Shown one piece after another: positions 32,520-46,429 of a DNA stretch of 64,000 bases. The notes under the pieces were generated by a model. That model did no database searches. It saw only the letters and a list, made by a program, of their open reading frames with translations, and was not told the DNA's origin. The position numbers were made by a program, and so were the translations under genes. The DNA lies in contig BCKK01000005.1 in NCBI GenBank assembly GCA_001600615.1, positions 930,001 to 994,000 on the forward strand. Direction: 5' to 3'. The stretch comes from Dioszegia crocea. Taxonomy: Eukaryota; Basidiomycota; Tremellomycetes; Tremellales; Bulleribasidiaceae. The first letter of the stretch is position 1, and the number at the start of each line of letters is the position of its first letter.

Positions 32520-35500
32520 ATGTCCATGTTCGACGACTGTGAGTTGGACCGAGCATTGGGGAATGTCAAGCTGATCGATGGCAGTCATCGAGCACTCCTC
32601 AGGACCTTCCTCTAGTGATCAGCGCGGGCCTACGATCAACTCATATGACCGAGGCGCGTCAGGTCCTGCAGCTGGGAACGACTTTAACGATGTCGAATAC
32701 GAAGGGTTCGAGGTGGATGATGAGGATGAGCCAGAAGCGGACGCCGGGATGGTCCAGGCGGTAAGCCTTGCTCTATCAGCTACGTTTCTGATGCGAGTGT
32801 GTGTTCGGTCCAGCTGAGATCTTTAGCTCGAAACAGGCTTTATCCCTTCGTCTCGCCTTCAAACCTCCCTACCCCCACTCTTTTCCCTCTCCCTCGTTCA
32901 ATACACCCCACCATCAACCATCCTGTCCCTCGTAACAGCCAACAATCTCCTCGTACTTGCCGTCCAACCTCTCAGCGTAATAATCATAAACCTTAACAAA
33001 CCCGACGAACTAGTCACTGTCGATCTCCCGCGCCCTGCCCCCGAAAAGGGCAATGCAACACAGACAATCCCTACAATATCAAAGCTCTTCATTGATCCCA
33101 CGGCTAGACATTTGCTCATCACTACCGACTCTGGCGATACATTCTACCTCCCCATCAGTCCTGGGAACGCTGCCATCCAATCCCGTCGGCCAAGGCCATT
33201 ACGCCTTCGAGCAGCCATCACTGCTGTGGCTTGGTCCCCCTTTTCTGGCCCGTCGGCCGATACGGCAGGAGGTCCCGATGGAGCTGCAGCAAAGCAGGAT
33301 GCTATTACTCCTCCAGCCACAGATGTCCTCCTGGGGACTTCCACTGGCCAGATCCTCTCGCTGCCTTTGCCCCCGCAGGACGATATCTTCAAGTCGGTGT
33401 CTATATCCATGTCCAAGCCGCTTGAGCGGGATCTACAAACTGTTTACACGTTGGATGATCAGCAGCCTATAACGGGAGTTGCGTTTGGGTTCTGGAGTGA
33501 GGCGGATCGGAAGGGAAAGAGAAGGGCTTGGGTGGTTATTACGACCAAGGAGAGGGTGTATGAGGTGCAGGGCAGTGTGTCGACTACGAGCACCGGTGGG
33601 AAGACGGGAGGATGGGCAGAAGAGGTCTTCAGGCCAGCGAGAGATAGTGCGCCGAGTAAGTTTGGTTGTCGTCCATGACGTTGAGGACCCTAGCTTACCA
33701 ATTGCAGAGTTTCAGGAATTACCAGGCGATCCGCCCTCGTCCGAGCTACGCCTGTACTCTACTCTATCTGACGGCAGTGGTTCGACAAGACTTGCACCGC
33801 CTTCGGCATTCGCTTGGATAACAGGTAAGAAATTCTTATGGATTACACGGACCAAGCACTAATTCCCAGGTCCCGGTTTATACACCTCATCATTATCCCC
33901 AACACCCGTACCTGAAATCCTAACAAAACCCTCTCTCCTCCCTTACCCAACATCATCTTCATCCTCTGCCCCAGTCTTCTCACGATCCGCAGCATCTCCC
34001 GACCCAACTTCAATCCCCCTCTCAGCCGTAATCACCCAATACCACCATGTCCTGCTTTACCCAAATCGAGTCGTCGGTATATCCCGAGAAGAAGAAAGAG
34101 TAGTCTGGGAAGAGATTCTCCCGCTTACAGGCAACGAAAGGGCACTTGGACTAAGTAGTGATCCGATCGGTCAAACATTCTGGATATATACCGATAAGAG
34201 TATATTGGAAGTTCTGGTTAGGGTGGAAGATCGGGATGTGTGGCGAGCGAAATTGAGCAAGGGACAATATGCTGAGGCATTGGCTTTCGCTTCGGTAAGT
34301 CTTACATTCTGGCCGAAGCTCTGATCGAGAAGCTGACGACCCAGACCAAACCTCAGCAAGACGTCGTTCTGTGTCGACAGGGAGATGCACTATTTGAAGA
34401 GGGTCGCTTCATCCAGTCTGCTCAGGCATTCGCAAAGTCTAGTCGAAGCTTTGAGTATGTTACCCTGAAGTTTGTGGACGTGGACGAACGAGACGCATTG
34501 AGAATATACCTCTCGGACAGATTAGATTTACTGGATAAACGGGTAAGTCCTTTCGTCCACCTTCGGGCGACAGCTGATCATCGTTAGGATCGGACGCAAC
34601 GAATGATGTTAGCTACCTGGCTTATCGAAATTTACCTGTCGAAATGTAACGACTTGGAAGATATCGTAGCTGCCGAATCTGCAGTGTCGGACGTGGAGAG
34701 TTTGAGTGTCGAAAGGCAGATTATGGAAGAGGATATTCGGAATTTCATGACTACCTATCAGGTGAGCTACATTTTGCGCAGCACTGATTTCTATCAAGCT
34801 GACAAGGCAGAATGACCTCGATGCCAAAGTCGTCTACGAGCTTATATTGAGTCATGGGCGAGAAGATCTGTACCTATTCTACGCAGGCCTGATGCGGGAT
34901 CACGGAAAGATTGTCGAGCATTGGGTAACGGAGGAAGCGTGGAGCAAGGCTATCGATATTCTGAATCGCCATGTAAGCTAAGACGATCATTTCAATTGCG
35001 CATAGCTGACACTTCAGGACTCGCTAGATCTATACTACCGCTTCGCCTCGGTCCTAATGCAGAACGCACCAAAGGAGACGGTAGACTCCTGGCTCCGCCG
35101 GCCTTCTCTCTCCCCACGCCGTCTCATCCCTGCCCTCCTCCAACGACCGACCCAAACCTCCCCTTCCAAAGTGACCGAACACGCAACCCGATATCTCTCC
35201 AATGTGATCTTCCAGCAATCTTCAACCGACACGACCATCCATAACCTCCTTCTCACCCTATACGCCACTTCGGACGGGGACGATGTGCCTCTTCTAAAAT
35301 TCCTCACATCTTCTCCCGACGATCCCCTTACCGATCGGCCATTCTACGATCTTGACTATGCCCTGCGGGTCTGCAAGGCGCATGGAAGGACGCAGGCTTG
35401 TGTACACATTTACTCCAAAATGGGCATGTACGAGTCTTCTGTGGATCTAGCTTTGCAGAAGGGCGATTTGGAGCTGGCAAAGATCAATGCGGATAGGCCG

Positions 35501-36498
35501 GAGGATGATGATGCGCTTCGAAGGAAATTATGGTTGAAGATTGCAAAGTATGTGGTACAGGAGCAGAAGGATATCAAGAGGTAAGTTCTAGGGTCAGAGA
35601 ATTGGCATTGCCCAGAAGCTAACATATTAGCGCAATGAAATTCCTCGAATCGACCGATCTACTCAAGATTGAAGATGTTCTTCCCTTCTTCCCCGACTTT
35701 GTAGTGATCGACGACTTCAAAGCGGAAATTTGTACGGCACTCGAGCAGTATGCTGCGCACATTGATGAACTCCGAGCCGAAATGACGGAAGCTACCCAAA
35801 GTGCCGAATCGATCAAGCGGGATATCGAGGGTTTGTCGAATCGCTTCGTCACTGTTGAAGCTGGGGATAAATGTTGGCGGTGTGGATTGGGTCTGTTGAC
35901 TAGGCAATTTTACGTGTTTCCTTGTCAACATACTTTCCATGCGGACTGTATGATCAGTATGGTGAGTGAATCAGGGGAATGGGTCTCAGTGCTGCAACTG
36001 ATCCATCAGGCAATGGAGTTCTTACCCCCTCCTGCACTCCGACGGATCCTCCACCTCCAAACCGAACTAGTCAAACAAGATACATCCACCCGAACCCTAC
36101 TCTCCCAAAACTTCCCATCACCAGGCACACCTACCGTCCCCTCTGCCCGCGCCAAAGTGACCTCTGGAAAGTCAGCGACCGACCTCCTTTTGGGCCTTAC
36201 GGGTCGGAACGCCTTACTAGCTGCGGGCGATAAACTGCGGGACCTCATCATTCCCGATGCACTTGCACAGGCAGTGACGGCTGTTGGGTCAACGGTTGTT
36301 AGTGGAGTGACGGGCGGAGGAGGAAGTACGAAGAAGTCAAAGAAGGAACGAGATAGGGAAGATGCGCGGACCGAGGTGGCGAGAAAGGAGCTGGATGAGC
36401 TTGTGTCGGGTGTTTGCCCCTTGTGCGAGGGTGCGGTAGTGGGGATTGATAGGCCGTTTATCAAGGAAGGAGAGGCCGAGGGCGATTGGGCTGTGTAG
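32520..36498 (+). CDS. VPS18: Vacuolar sorting protein VPS18 (Pep3)
   Basis: About a dozen exons, near 1,100 residues. Exon 1 is tiny (ATG at 32520, MSMFDD). The N-terminal propeller has VTANNLLVLAVQPLSVIIIN and LFIDPTARHLLITTDSGDTF; further exons give RDVWRAKLSKGQYAEALAFA and DALFEEGRFIQSAQAFAKSS. The clathrin-heavy-chain-like repeat part includes LILSHGREDLYLFYAGLMRD and IEDVLPFFPDFVVIDDFKAE. A RING finger ends the protein: CWRCGLGLL, FYVFPCQHTFHADCM and, after a 100-residue insertion, CPLCEGAVVGIDRPFI. Vps18 is a core subunit of the HOPS and CORVET tethering complexes on endosomes and vacuole. All metal-binding positions of the RING appear present. Confidence 0.9.
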
Positions 36499-37035
36499 CG
36501 ATAGTAGGGGAGAAGATGATCTTGTTGTCTGGGGGACATTGCTCATTGTGTCGAGGGCTCCAGACTCAGGCTCGGCAGGGGTGCTTATTGACCCTTCGTC
36601 TCGGACGCTGATCTGGCAGAGAATAAGCATGGCTCAGCCTACGCACAGACATTGCAGAATGACCAGGTCCAAGCGTGACGCGTCATGGCTCAGGCGGGAT
36701 ATAAGCTTTTGCGCACAGACCCCCACTTCCGCCGGAACCTCGCCACCCATACGTGACTGTCTTTCCTCCTTCCTCCCTCTCTTGCTTCCTCCATCATCCT
36801 CTCTCTTTACACCATACACTCCTTCTTGCGCCCACTCATATCCCTCTTGGACAGCTATAGAGTACAGTAGCTAAGACTCACTTCGACAGCTCCACTCACC
36901 TTCGATTTCGCTTGCGTCTTGAACTTTCCCCCACTCGACCTCTTTCCCCTTCGCATACCTGTCACCTTCAGCACTCCTTATCTCAGGAGATCCTCACACA
37001 GCCCCACATCCCACTCTTCAGCCGTCACAGACACG
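36499..37035. other. Intergenic, VPS18 3' end and kinase promoter
   Basis: About 540 bases. 36720-37020 is rich in C and T, as in other leaders here. No gene supported. Confidence 0.5.
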
Positions 37036-39387
37036 ATGGCGCTCGACCTCGAGCTCCCGACTGAAACAGCCGAAGAGACCCCTCGGACTTCGATGACCAG
37101 TATAGGGCGATGGGAGCTGGGTCAGACTCTAGGGAGAGGAGCATATGGTACGCTACACCTCCTTCCTTCACACTCAATGCCTCCTCTCCCTCTCCCAGGC
37201 GACGTCAAAACGCGCACCGCTGACATACACAGCTCACGTCCGACTGGCCACCCACGACACCGGCTATATCTCCGCCTGCAAGATTCTCCCTTCCCTCCAT
37301 GGTCCTATCCCTCATAAGTTCTCTAGGGATCAGCGTATCGATGCAGTCGAGGCGCACAAGGAGCTGGTGATGCTTAAGGGGCTGGCGGGCGCAAACATAC
37401 CAGGCATCGTCGGGCTGGAAGGTGTTATTCCTTGTCAAGGTTGGAAGTCAGTTTCTCTCCGCTCGCTCCTCAGGCCTCAAGCAAGCATATCTGATCATAA
37501 CAGCTTCATCTTCCTCAGTGTCTACCCCCACTCAGCGGCCACAGTCACCAAATACCCCCCGCATGTCATCCCCTTCTTCCGTCGATTGCTCATCTCCATA
37601 TATGGTCTACACGGTCTCGACATCTCGCACGAGGACATCAAGCGCTCCAACGTCCTGGCTACAGAGTATTTCGAGCCTATCTTGGTGGACTTTGGGTTCG
37701 CGCACTTTACGCCCAGTGGAGGGCGCGTGCGGAGCTTGGGCGGAACACTGGATTACTCAAGCCCTGAAAAGCTCAGTGTCAGTCATCTCGGCCCGTATCA
37801 GGATACCAGCTAAATCATACAGGACAAGTACTACGATCCCTTCAAGAGCGAGATCTGGTCCCTCGGTATCCTCCTTCTCAAAATGCTCGGCATGCGTAAT
37901 CCCTATCGCATCAAGAGTGGCGAAACCGAGGATGAGTTCAAGGAGAAGCTCTTCACCACCTCTCCCGACTGGAGCTTCCTCGGGAATTATAGCGGTCCGG
38001 GCAGGATTGGAGAAGTGATACGGGGGATGCTCGAGCGTGATCCCATGAAGCGATGGAGCGTAAGTACAAAATTCTCTTCACACCTTGTCTCGAACATCTA
38101 ACCGAGGAATGCGTTTCACTTCCCCTTCAGGCGATTTCTGACTTGTTTCAGATCCAGGAAATCCTCGATCATCCCTCCATGCAGTCGTCTATCCGAGACC
38201 CCGATCCCATTTATATCCCTTCATACGACTTACCAGACGATATCCGCCTTACAGAAGATATCATTCTCGACATCGCGTTTCTGGCGTACAATCTGCAGGA
38301 ATTCCAACTGTGTGAGAGTCTCGCCACGGTTGTCGAGACGATTGTCACGGGTGAGCCGAATTGGCAGAAACAATGGGCCGGATTATTGGGTCGGTGGATG
38401 CAGAGAGAGGAGACGATGTGGGAAGATGTATCGGTCGAGACAGCGGTGAACACTCCTCAAGCGAAAGGTAAGTTGTACCGCACAGATCCGTTTCGCAGGG
38501 AGCTGACAGAACAGCTGCTCGTGGATCTCGGCTTTCCGGCGTTGACGTAGCAAAGCTCAGTAGGGGTAGTCTGCGACCTCTTCGGGAAATTCACGTCCAA
38601 AGAAAGGTGAGTTGACTGTCCTGATACTCTTGTAGCACGGCTCAGCTTACAACGACAGGCGGACAACATCCCTGCCGCAATCGTACAGCAGCCCGACCCT
38701 ACTCGACCCGCCGGCCCACTCACACCTCGTCGAAAGGGGACAAAAAAGGTGCCTATAGGAGGCCCACCAAAGATTCCGCGCAAATCAGTCGAACCCGTGG
38801 CGCATAGTCCGACTACGCCAATCAAGACGGGGGCCCTGGCGCAAGATGCGAACGGTGCGCCGCAGACACCTCCGAGGAGGACGAGGCAGGGGGAGGCTCG
38901 AGTGTTTAAGGCGGCGGCTCCGAGAGTGATTGCTAGGGCGCCGGTTCCTAGGCTGAGGAGGAAGGTAAAGCCTATGGCGGATGATGTTCAGGTAAGCTCG
39001 CAGTGACGGCCCATATGTGGTGCATACCGGGAAAAGCTTACATGCATGCAGATACCTGAACAACCGACGGGCGTGTCTCAATTGCCTGTCATTGTGACTC
39101 CCCAAGATCTCGATCCGATCGAATTGAGCTCCGAGCCCATCAATCCCGCTCCTTCCTCCCAAGCGACATTGGCTCCGACACGCCGGGCCACCCATGCGGG
39201 TACGACCGGCGCGCCCAAAAAGCCGACAAAGGACAAGGAAAACATTCCTCCTCCTGGCGAACGCCCAACATCGGGTGAGTTTTTCAGTATGAGTAGGAGT
39301 AAAACTGATGAAACAGGCCTCAGACCACCACTTCGGGGTGCTATAAACCCTCTTCAGCCTACGCGTCGTTCGCCTCGCTTTGCCTGA
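37036..39387 (+). CDS. Protein kinase with degron-bearing tail
   Basis: About nine exons, near 640 residues. The kinase domain begins RWELGQTLGRGAYAHVRLAT (Gly-rich loop) and SACKIL (ATP-binding Lys). The catalytic loop is HEDIKRSNVL (Asp and Asn kept, H-E-D instead of H-R-D), then VDFGFAHF (DFG), GTLDYSSPEKL (S-P-E for A-P-E) and EIWSLGILLLKMLGM. So it should be active. A helical region follows, then a long basic, disordered tail with many Ser/Thr-Pro sites, a KEN motif at 39235-39243 and a D-box RPPLRGAIN at 39322-39348, ending RRSPRFA. The subfamily is not recognised. The tail suggests APC/C control and a cell-cycle role (inference). Confidence 0.8.
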
Positions 39388-39614
39388 GTGACAATGGTGT
39401 ATGATTTTGGTGTTTCATTCCTTCTTCCGGCCCAGTCTTTTCCTTTTTTGGTTTGGTAGTTGTACTATTCCCCCTCAGTCATGTACCACTACGTATAGGT
39501 CAAACATCACCAACAGGTAATGACTATAGAGTATGACATGTAATAACAACCTAAACGTCTACGATCATCTATATACATGAATACAGTCTAAAATCGTGAT
39601 ATTTCGTTATTTCG

Positions 39615-42600
39615 TCAACGACGTAAAAGTGGCATTCCGTCCTCGTCCTCCGCTGTCTCCCCATACATTTCCACCACGTCCTGAGTGACACTCCCCCTTA
39701 TATCCTTCGCTGGCCCAGCACCAGCCATACCGCCCTGACAACCGAAAAGATCCCCAAACTCCACTTCCACCAAAATTCGAGTCTCTCTAGAGATCTCCAA
39801 CTGCTTCATCAGCTCCATCTCCATTCCTGATCGAGAACGGGCAGACCTACCAGAGCGACATACACCGACCAAGCTTTGACAGGCTCCTCATCCTCTCTCA
39901 TCTCCACCGGATACCCAAAAATGACTCGACAAGCCTTGATGGACCTCTCGACCTTATCCACCGATTCCGCATGGATCAATTCCACCTCGTTCACAGCCAT
40001 CTCCATATCCATCCCTGACACTTCTGATCCTCGCCTATTCAATCCGCCTCCCGTGATGCCCGCCACCCCACTTGAAGCACCGAGCAGATGGACGATCGCC
40101 CCTCCCGCCCCAACCTTCCTCGTATCGGCTGACGAAGGGAATCGGAATTGCGTCCCGCCTGGCCCTGTCGCCCGGCCTGTAGGATGATCCAGTATCGGCC
40201 GGCTGGCTCGGCGTATCGAAAGGTCGCTGAAGGACGGTCGAGGGGCGCGATGATTGTTACCGGGTCCGGACGAGTCAAAGAGGGAGGGAGATAAACGAGG
40301 AGAGAGGAAGTCGAATCTGTTGTGAGGTTCGGGAGAGGGCGAAAGCCTGGTTCTTCTAGAGGATGGCGAGTTTGAAAGATAGGGGGATTGGGAGGGATAT
40401 GTTGGGGTTTGGGTTGAAGGACGGCGGAGGCTGAGTGATGGGATGCGTCCGGCGTGGTACTCCGGACCGAAGTCGGACAGGTGGGATCGCGAGGGAGAGC
40501 CAACGTGTCCATGAGCGCCGTAAGATGGGTCCATTGGACGAGCGTCCAGCCCCGCCAAGGCTGACTGGATGTGATACCGCATATGCAGCATCAACGCGCT
40601 GAGGTACAAAGCCAGCAGCTCGTATAATGACCAAGCCATTATATCGACCAATCGGACCGTATTGGCCCGATCGGCCGAAGGGAGTGAGGGGCGACTCCCA
40701 GCGAGGTTTACGACGAGGTACCGTGCGATATAGCTCCATAAGCCCGGGACGGCGGAGATGGTGTCGACTGCACGGACGCAGACTACTTTGATGACCTGAA
40801 GGGAGAGAGCTCGGAAGAGCGCAAGCCTTCGGGGGTCGAGGGATTGGTATGGCAGTGGGGGCTTCATTGTGAGGCTCAAGATCCGGATCCAGAAGGACCC
40901 CGCCCGTTTCTCATATTCGGCGCCAGTAGGGGGTTCGAATGATGTAATGAGGGGTAAGACAATGTATGCCAGAAGCTCCAGCGATGGAGGTTCTTCCTCC
41001 AGTACATCTATCGCGCCGGCCTGTAAGAGCACAGTAGCCGCGAGAAGGGAGACCGTACTCTGGCGGAGATGACCTGGGCCCGGATCCTGACTACCGATGA
41101 GATACCGGATAGCGGGGCGGAGGTAGAGGTCCACGATCACTCGCGCGATATCCGAATCGACCGCGTGCTCGTTCCGCCGTATCCAGGCGGTTGTCATATC
41201 GAGCATGGCGGAGACGTCTAGTAATCCTAGAGCCGCCTGAAAAGTGTTGGATGTTGCTTTGAGCAATACTGCCGGTTTATCAGATTCGAGATGTGAAGAT
41301 GTGAGAGAACAGAGGAGGGAGGTTCCGACTGGAAAGACCGCGTCGTGCCTCATATCAAGCAGACCGAGGATCATATCGAGCACGATCTTCGTAGTTGACG
41401 AAGATACCGACCCGCCTGTCCGTATCCACACCTCGACCAACCGAAGATATCCAGTCTTGGCGCTTGGCCAATCTGACCCTCCACCATCCGCTTCATCCCC
41501 CATCAACCCCGCCGAACCCGCATCCACCCTTTCCCGACTGATTATCGCGCCCAGTGCTTCCACCCCATCTTGCAACAACCGACGACTCGCCTCATCCGTG
41601 ATACAAGGCACCATACCCACAAAGAGGTTGAGCATACCCACTGCAGCCACCGATGGCGGATTGGCAGCTATGACAGTGACAAATAGCCTGACAATACTCT
41701 CTCGCGGGAATAAACGACTTTCCGTCAATGCAGCCTGTGCAAGTTTCTGCGCTTGGCGCTCCGCACGATCTTTGCCTATTTCCGCCAAGGCGATTTCGGG
41801 GCCCGAGAGCATTTGAATCAACGCCTCATGCTCCTCTTTATCATTCGTACCGCGGATACCGGACGATACGCCATGGTTGGCCGTGTTGGGTTCGGAAAGG
41901 GAGGATAAGAGGGAGTATACGGCCTTGGGATCGGCGGGGGAGTCGGAGGTCGGGGTGGAGATTGCCAGACAAGCTTGGTAGACGAAAGCATCTTGGTGGA
42001 TCCGATAATGGCTTCGCATGGCGTATTCGATACAGTCTCTCGTGGCACTATGACCAGCAGAGTAAGAATCGTATTCAGCCCGCATGATGGTTTGAAACCC
42101 CATGATGGCGAAAAGCCGCCTAAATCTTGCGGAACACAACATGAATAGCCGGACTGCCAGAGTGACAATGAGCAAGTCCGACTGATGTGTCCGCAAGATG
42201 ACAGTGGCGATAGTGAGGAAATGCCTCAATTCCGCTCGGTCGTTGTATGTCCGACTGACAAGGCCGAAAAGGGTAATGATGAGGTTTAGCCATGCGCGAC
42301 AGAATGTTCGATCGGCTAGGGATATTTTTTGAAGTTGGAGATTTGACATCATTCGTTTGATGATGTGAACTTCTCTCGGATTGACCTTGAGAATCTCGGT
42401 AACGAGAAGGAGTTGGGCAGATTGGACATCAACCCGCCCATCCTCGTCCCGCCATGGCGCGTGGACTCTGAATCCGCCCTCCTCCTCGTGGATCGAAGCG
42501 GGCAGGAGGACGTGTTCCGCCTTGTGTTTCCGAATCTCACGCAGAGATACTTCGGGGACATTCGCGACGAGCGTTGCAAGAGTCGCCAGGGCGTAGGCAT

Positions 42601-45600
42601 AGCCTTCGAGGATAGGTGATTGGCGTAACGATTGTTTAAGATATCCAACAACCGCATTGAAGGCAATGTACGCAAATCCGGGGGTGGTTCGGACCGCCGC
42701 GGCGTTAAGCTTCGAGAGGGACCCGCGGAAGTCGACGGAGAATCGATCGGCGAAAGGACGAATGAACAAGTTTGGTTCGTCACGCTGGAGCATCCGAACC
42801 AGCCCAAGGGAAGAAGACGCCCATCCGTTTCCCACTTGCGACTGCAAGGCCTGATAGGCCCCTGTCTCCCACAAGACAGGGGCAAAAATCGCCCGCTGTC
42901 CTTTTCTGCCGGTTCCGCCTGCGTCCGATCCCGAATCGCCACTCCCACGCCTCCCTAGACCGGACCGGCCACTCTCCACATTCGCCCCATTTTCCAATAA
43001 GTGTCGAATGGGGAAACTCGAGATTGGTTCAGATGGGTTCCCCAGCTCTGTCTTCAATCCCGGATCATCACTCCATCCCAATTCCATCAACCTCTGTCTG
43101 ACTTCCACCGGGAGGTTTGAGCCGTACTTTTGTAAAGCCTCCTGCTTGACATCATGAGGAGCTGACCAGGTTGGGGAGCCAATCTCGGTAATGACGAAAT
43201 CGAGCGTCTCGTGTTCAAACTGGAAGAGGGGTCCCCTTTTGGGATTGATGGTGGGCTGCGAGGTGATTTGATATCGATAGGCATATAGCATGGCGAGTTT
43301 GCCATTCGCGGAAGAGCGGAGGGCAGGAGAGGGATGGTTCAGGTCGGTCTCGACGACATCACGAAGCTGAGCAGGAACCATCTCGCCGCATTTCTGCAAG
43401 AGGAACAACAGGGGTTTTACGGGTGTACAGTCCGAGCCTAGAAGGTTCCAGACGACCGGAAGGAGTCGGCTCCAGTCGTCCACTGTCCAGCAGCTTTGCA
43501 GGAGAACGAGTAGCTGGGTAGCGCTATTTAGGACGTTGGGGTGGAGATAGGGATCTGTGGGGTCGGCAGGTGGGGGAGGAGGGGTATGGAGGGTGATGTC
43601 GGTCGCTGTTGTGCCTTTTCGCTGTGGGGCTGTATTTGGGACAGGCGTGATGATCGCAAACGAGCGGTAGATGTCTCGAAGTTCAGCCAAGGGGCGATCC
43701 TGGCTGTCCACCTTGATTGGAGGAGACGAGATGGCAGTGTCGAAGAACCAGCTGAGGACCATATCCTGCCACCCTGCCTTTCTCGCGGATTGGGTGATGG
43801 TCCGTATCCGCAGGAACAGCAAGATAATCAGACCTCGATATGGCTCAGGCAAGACTGTGTCTGCTTCCTGTCCTGTCAGCTTCGGCATTCCTAATTCAGG
43901 AAGCAGTTAGCTGACCAGGGTCTGCAATATCGTCCCGATCCTCAATTCCAACCCGTCCAAAAACGCCCGCAACCCACTCCCAGCCTTCGCAACCCCTTCT
44001 ACCTCATCCAAAGCCGCCAGAAACTCCACTAAAACGGCATATCGTCCAATCCTGACATTCGCGATTTCCCTCACTCCCTCTTTACCTTTGCCCTTCGACC
44101 TGACCGGCGCACCATCACCCATTAAGACCACCGCAACCATTTGCGGATCGGCGTCCAGCCAGAAATGGGTACGACCGGTGGTGCGCGCCAAGGCACGGAC
44201 GGTTCGGAGGTGTTCAGCTGCGGTGGTGGGTTGGGTGGAGGCGGAGAGGGAGAAGAGAGGCTTGTAGTATTGTTCAGGATGGGATATGGAGAGGTGGAGG
44301 AGGAAATCGCGCGATTGTTCGGCGTCGTGAGGTGATTTCTCGATACGCTGAAGATCAGTCAAAGTATCAACACACTGCCAAATGGGACTTACCTTAAACA
44401 ATGTACCCAAACCAAATGTAGTGAATGCCCTTAGATCCTTCTCCGCCAGTAGAAGTTCCAGCAGAGGCAAAACTCGGTCCAGCTCGACATCTTTTACTGC
44501 AGCTTGTAGACCCCCTTCCAGCCCCTTGGCCCACTTCTCGCCAGATTTAAGCGTGCTCACTACTGCATCGAGGTATGTCCGGTTCGCCGAAGTATTTAAG
44601 GGCTCCAAGAACGGGTCGGCAACCAGCGTAGACCGGCGGTCACTGTACATCAAGCAAGCGATGAGAAACCCGGCCCGAGCTGAAGCAACCTCGACCATAT
44701 CGCCCGGTATTTGAGCCAGAGGCCCGATAATGAGATCCTGTAACGTGTGATACACTCGGATAATCGTTACTGGGTCCAGAGAGGGAATGGCAATGGCCAA
44801 TGATCGGAGGAAGACAATGCTGGCTTGTAGTCGGAACTGCAGAATTTGAGGAGGGGTCGCATGGAGTAGAGGAGGAGGTGCGAATCGCTGTTATCTATCA
44901 GATATGCTTGACTAAAGGAGGAAGATAGGTAGACATACCAAAAGTGTAGGGTTATCCGGAGCGAATAGCCATTCCACCATTTCCGCCGAGTTTAATGATC
45001 TTCCCATCGTTGACCACATCAACTCCTTTTCGACCCCTCCAACCTTTCCATCCTGCCCCTGACTCCCGTTCTTGCCATCCTCCTTCAGCTCAACTATGTT
45101 TCCCTCGACCAGATCAACCAGTAGACCCATTACAGTCTGCCGATGATCCGAAGAATCGTACTCTGACATCTCGACCGCACAGAGCAGCTGCAAAAGCCCC
45201 CCTGCAAGGCCCTGAAAGGCCATGCGAGAACTCGGGGTCTCTCCCAATGTCGGTAAAGACGGATCATGATGTAAGAAGCTTGACAAAAGCACCAGTCCCC
45301 TATTCCTCAATTGTCGATCCCCAACTGTAAGGGCTTGGCAGAGCCACAACCACCTCGACAATTCTTCCTCTTCCCCATCTGCAGCCCAACTCCGGACTAT
45401 CACCCCAAACACTTCAAGTGCCTGTTGTCCCTCACCAGTCGTTGATGCCCCGCCTGGAAGAAAGGCGGTGCATAATTCGGCGAGGATGATGTTGTGATGA
45501 GGACAGGTCCGGGACCATGCTTTTCGTGCGCGAGCGGCAGGGAGGTATTTGTGTAGTTCGGTAAGGAGTGGTGCGAATGCTGAGAAGTCGGGATTGAACG

Positions 45601-46429
45601 TGGTGTTCGACAATGAATAGGGTGTAGGCTGACCAGGCCTGTCTAGCCCACTCCGTCCCTTACCCTTCAGACGCCTGCGGGATTCTTCCAGCGCACAAGC
45701 GTCCAGGCAGGTTTTGATATCCCTCGCAAATCGCCTTCGTTCCCTTGCAATTTCTTCTTTCTCAGCCTGACTTAGACCCCCGCCAGACCCAGACGTCTTC
45801 ACATCCATCGTCCCCTTCCTGTCCGCCATAGTCCCATAGGCATCTTCAGACCCTTGCCGAAACCCAAATTTCGCAGCTGCCTTGCCTACCAGCCCACTCT
45901 TCGCTTTGAGCTGTACCGGCACCTTCTCCTCCAGTGGAGTGGTCAGAACATGCGAGCGGATCTGCTGCCAGTGCTGCAAACTCGGCGAGACTGATTTCTT
46001 AGGCGACGAGCCGGACGGAGGGAGTAGGTTGGTGTTGACCTTAAGTGGTTTAGGTTTGGGCTTTATCGATAGAAGAGGGGTAGAGTTTTGTTTTCGGATC
46101 TCTTTGATAGGGGATATGGCGGTCGATAGCATTGTGCCAGCGGGCAAATCATCCGGGGAAGTCTGATTTGGAGTGATGGCGTCGAAGGGGTTAGGAAGGG
46201 TCGTCGCGTCCGGAGTCGCAGGTGGTGGACTATGCGTAAGACCCGCATCTCCATCAGGTACCCATCTTTCCGAAGTGAAAGTTTGAGATACAGAGGGAGC
46301 GCCACCTGTAATGGCAGATAGGCTAAGGCCAGATGTGGTCGTCGCGCTTGGACGCGAGGATGGCGGTCGGGGACCTGATGGGACCCGCTGGCCTAGCCGA
46401 GGTCGCGCCACATCGTTTTTCTCGGGCAT
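39615..46429 (-). CDS. Large UNC80-like protein
   Basis: About 2,180 residues in at least five exons: start MPEKNDVARPRLGQR at 46429; introns near 44890-44940, 44348-44392, 43865-43911 and 39823-39870; last exon ends EDEDGMPLLRR at 39615. The first 250 residues are disordered; the rest is helical-repeat-like. Landmarks: HHNIILAELCTAFLPGG, FLRSLAIAIPSLDPVTI, VYHTLQDLIIGPLAQIPGD, MVEVASARAGFLIACLMY, AWLNLIITLFGLVSRTYND, and LFAIMGFQTIM followed by CIEYAMRSHYRIHQDAFVYQ. The last two resemble the conserved C-terminal block of animal UNC80 as I recall it. UNC80 is a scaffold of the NALCN channel; fungi carry the related Cch1 channel, so a role in calcium-channel assembly is a reasonable inference. 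Confidence 0.65.
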
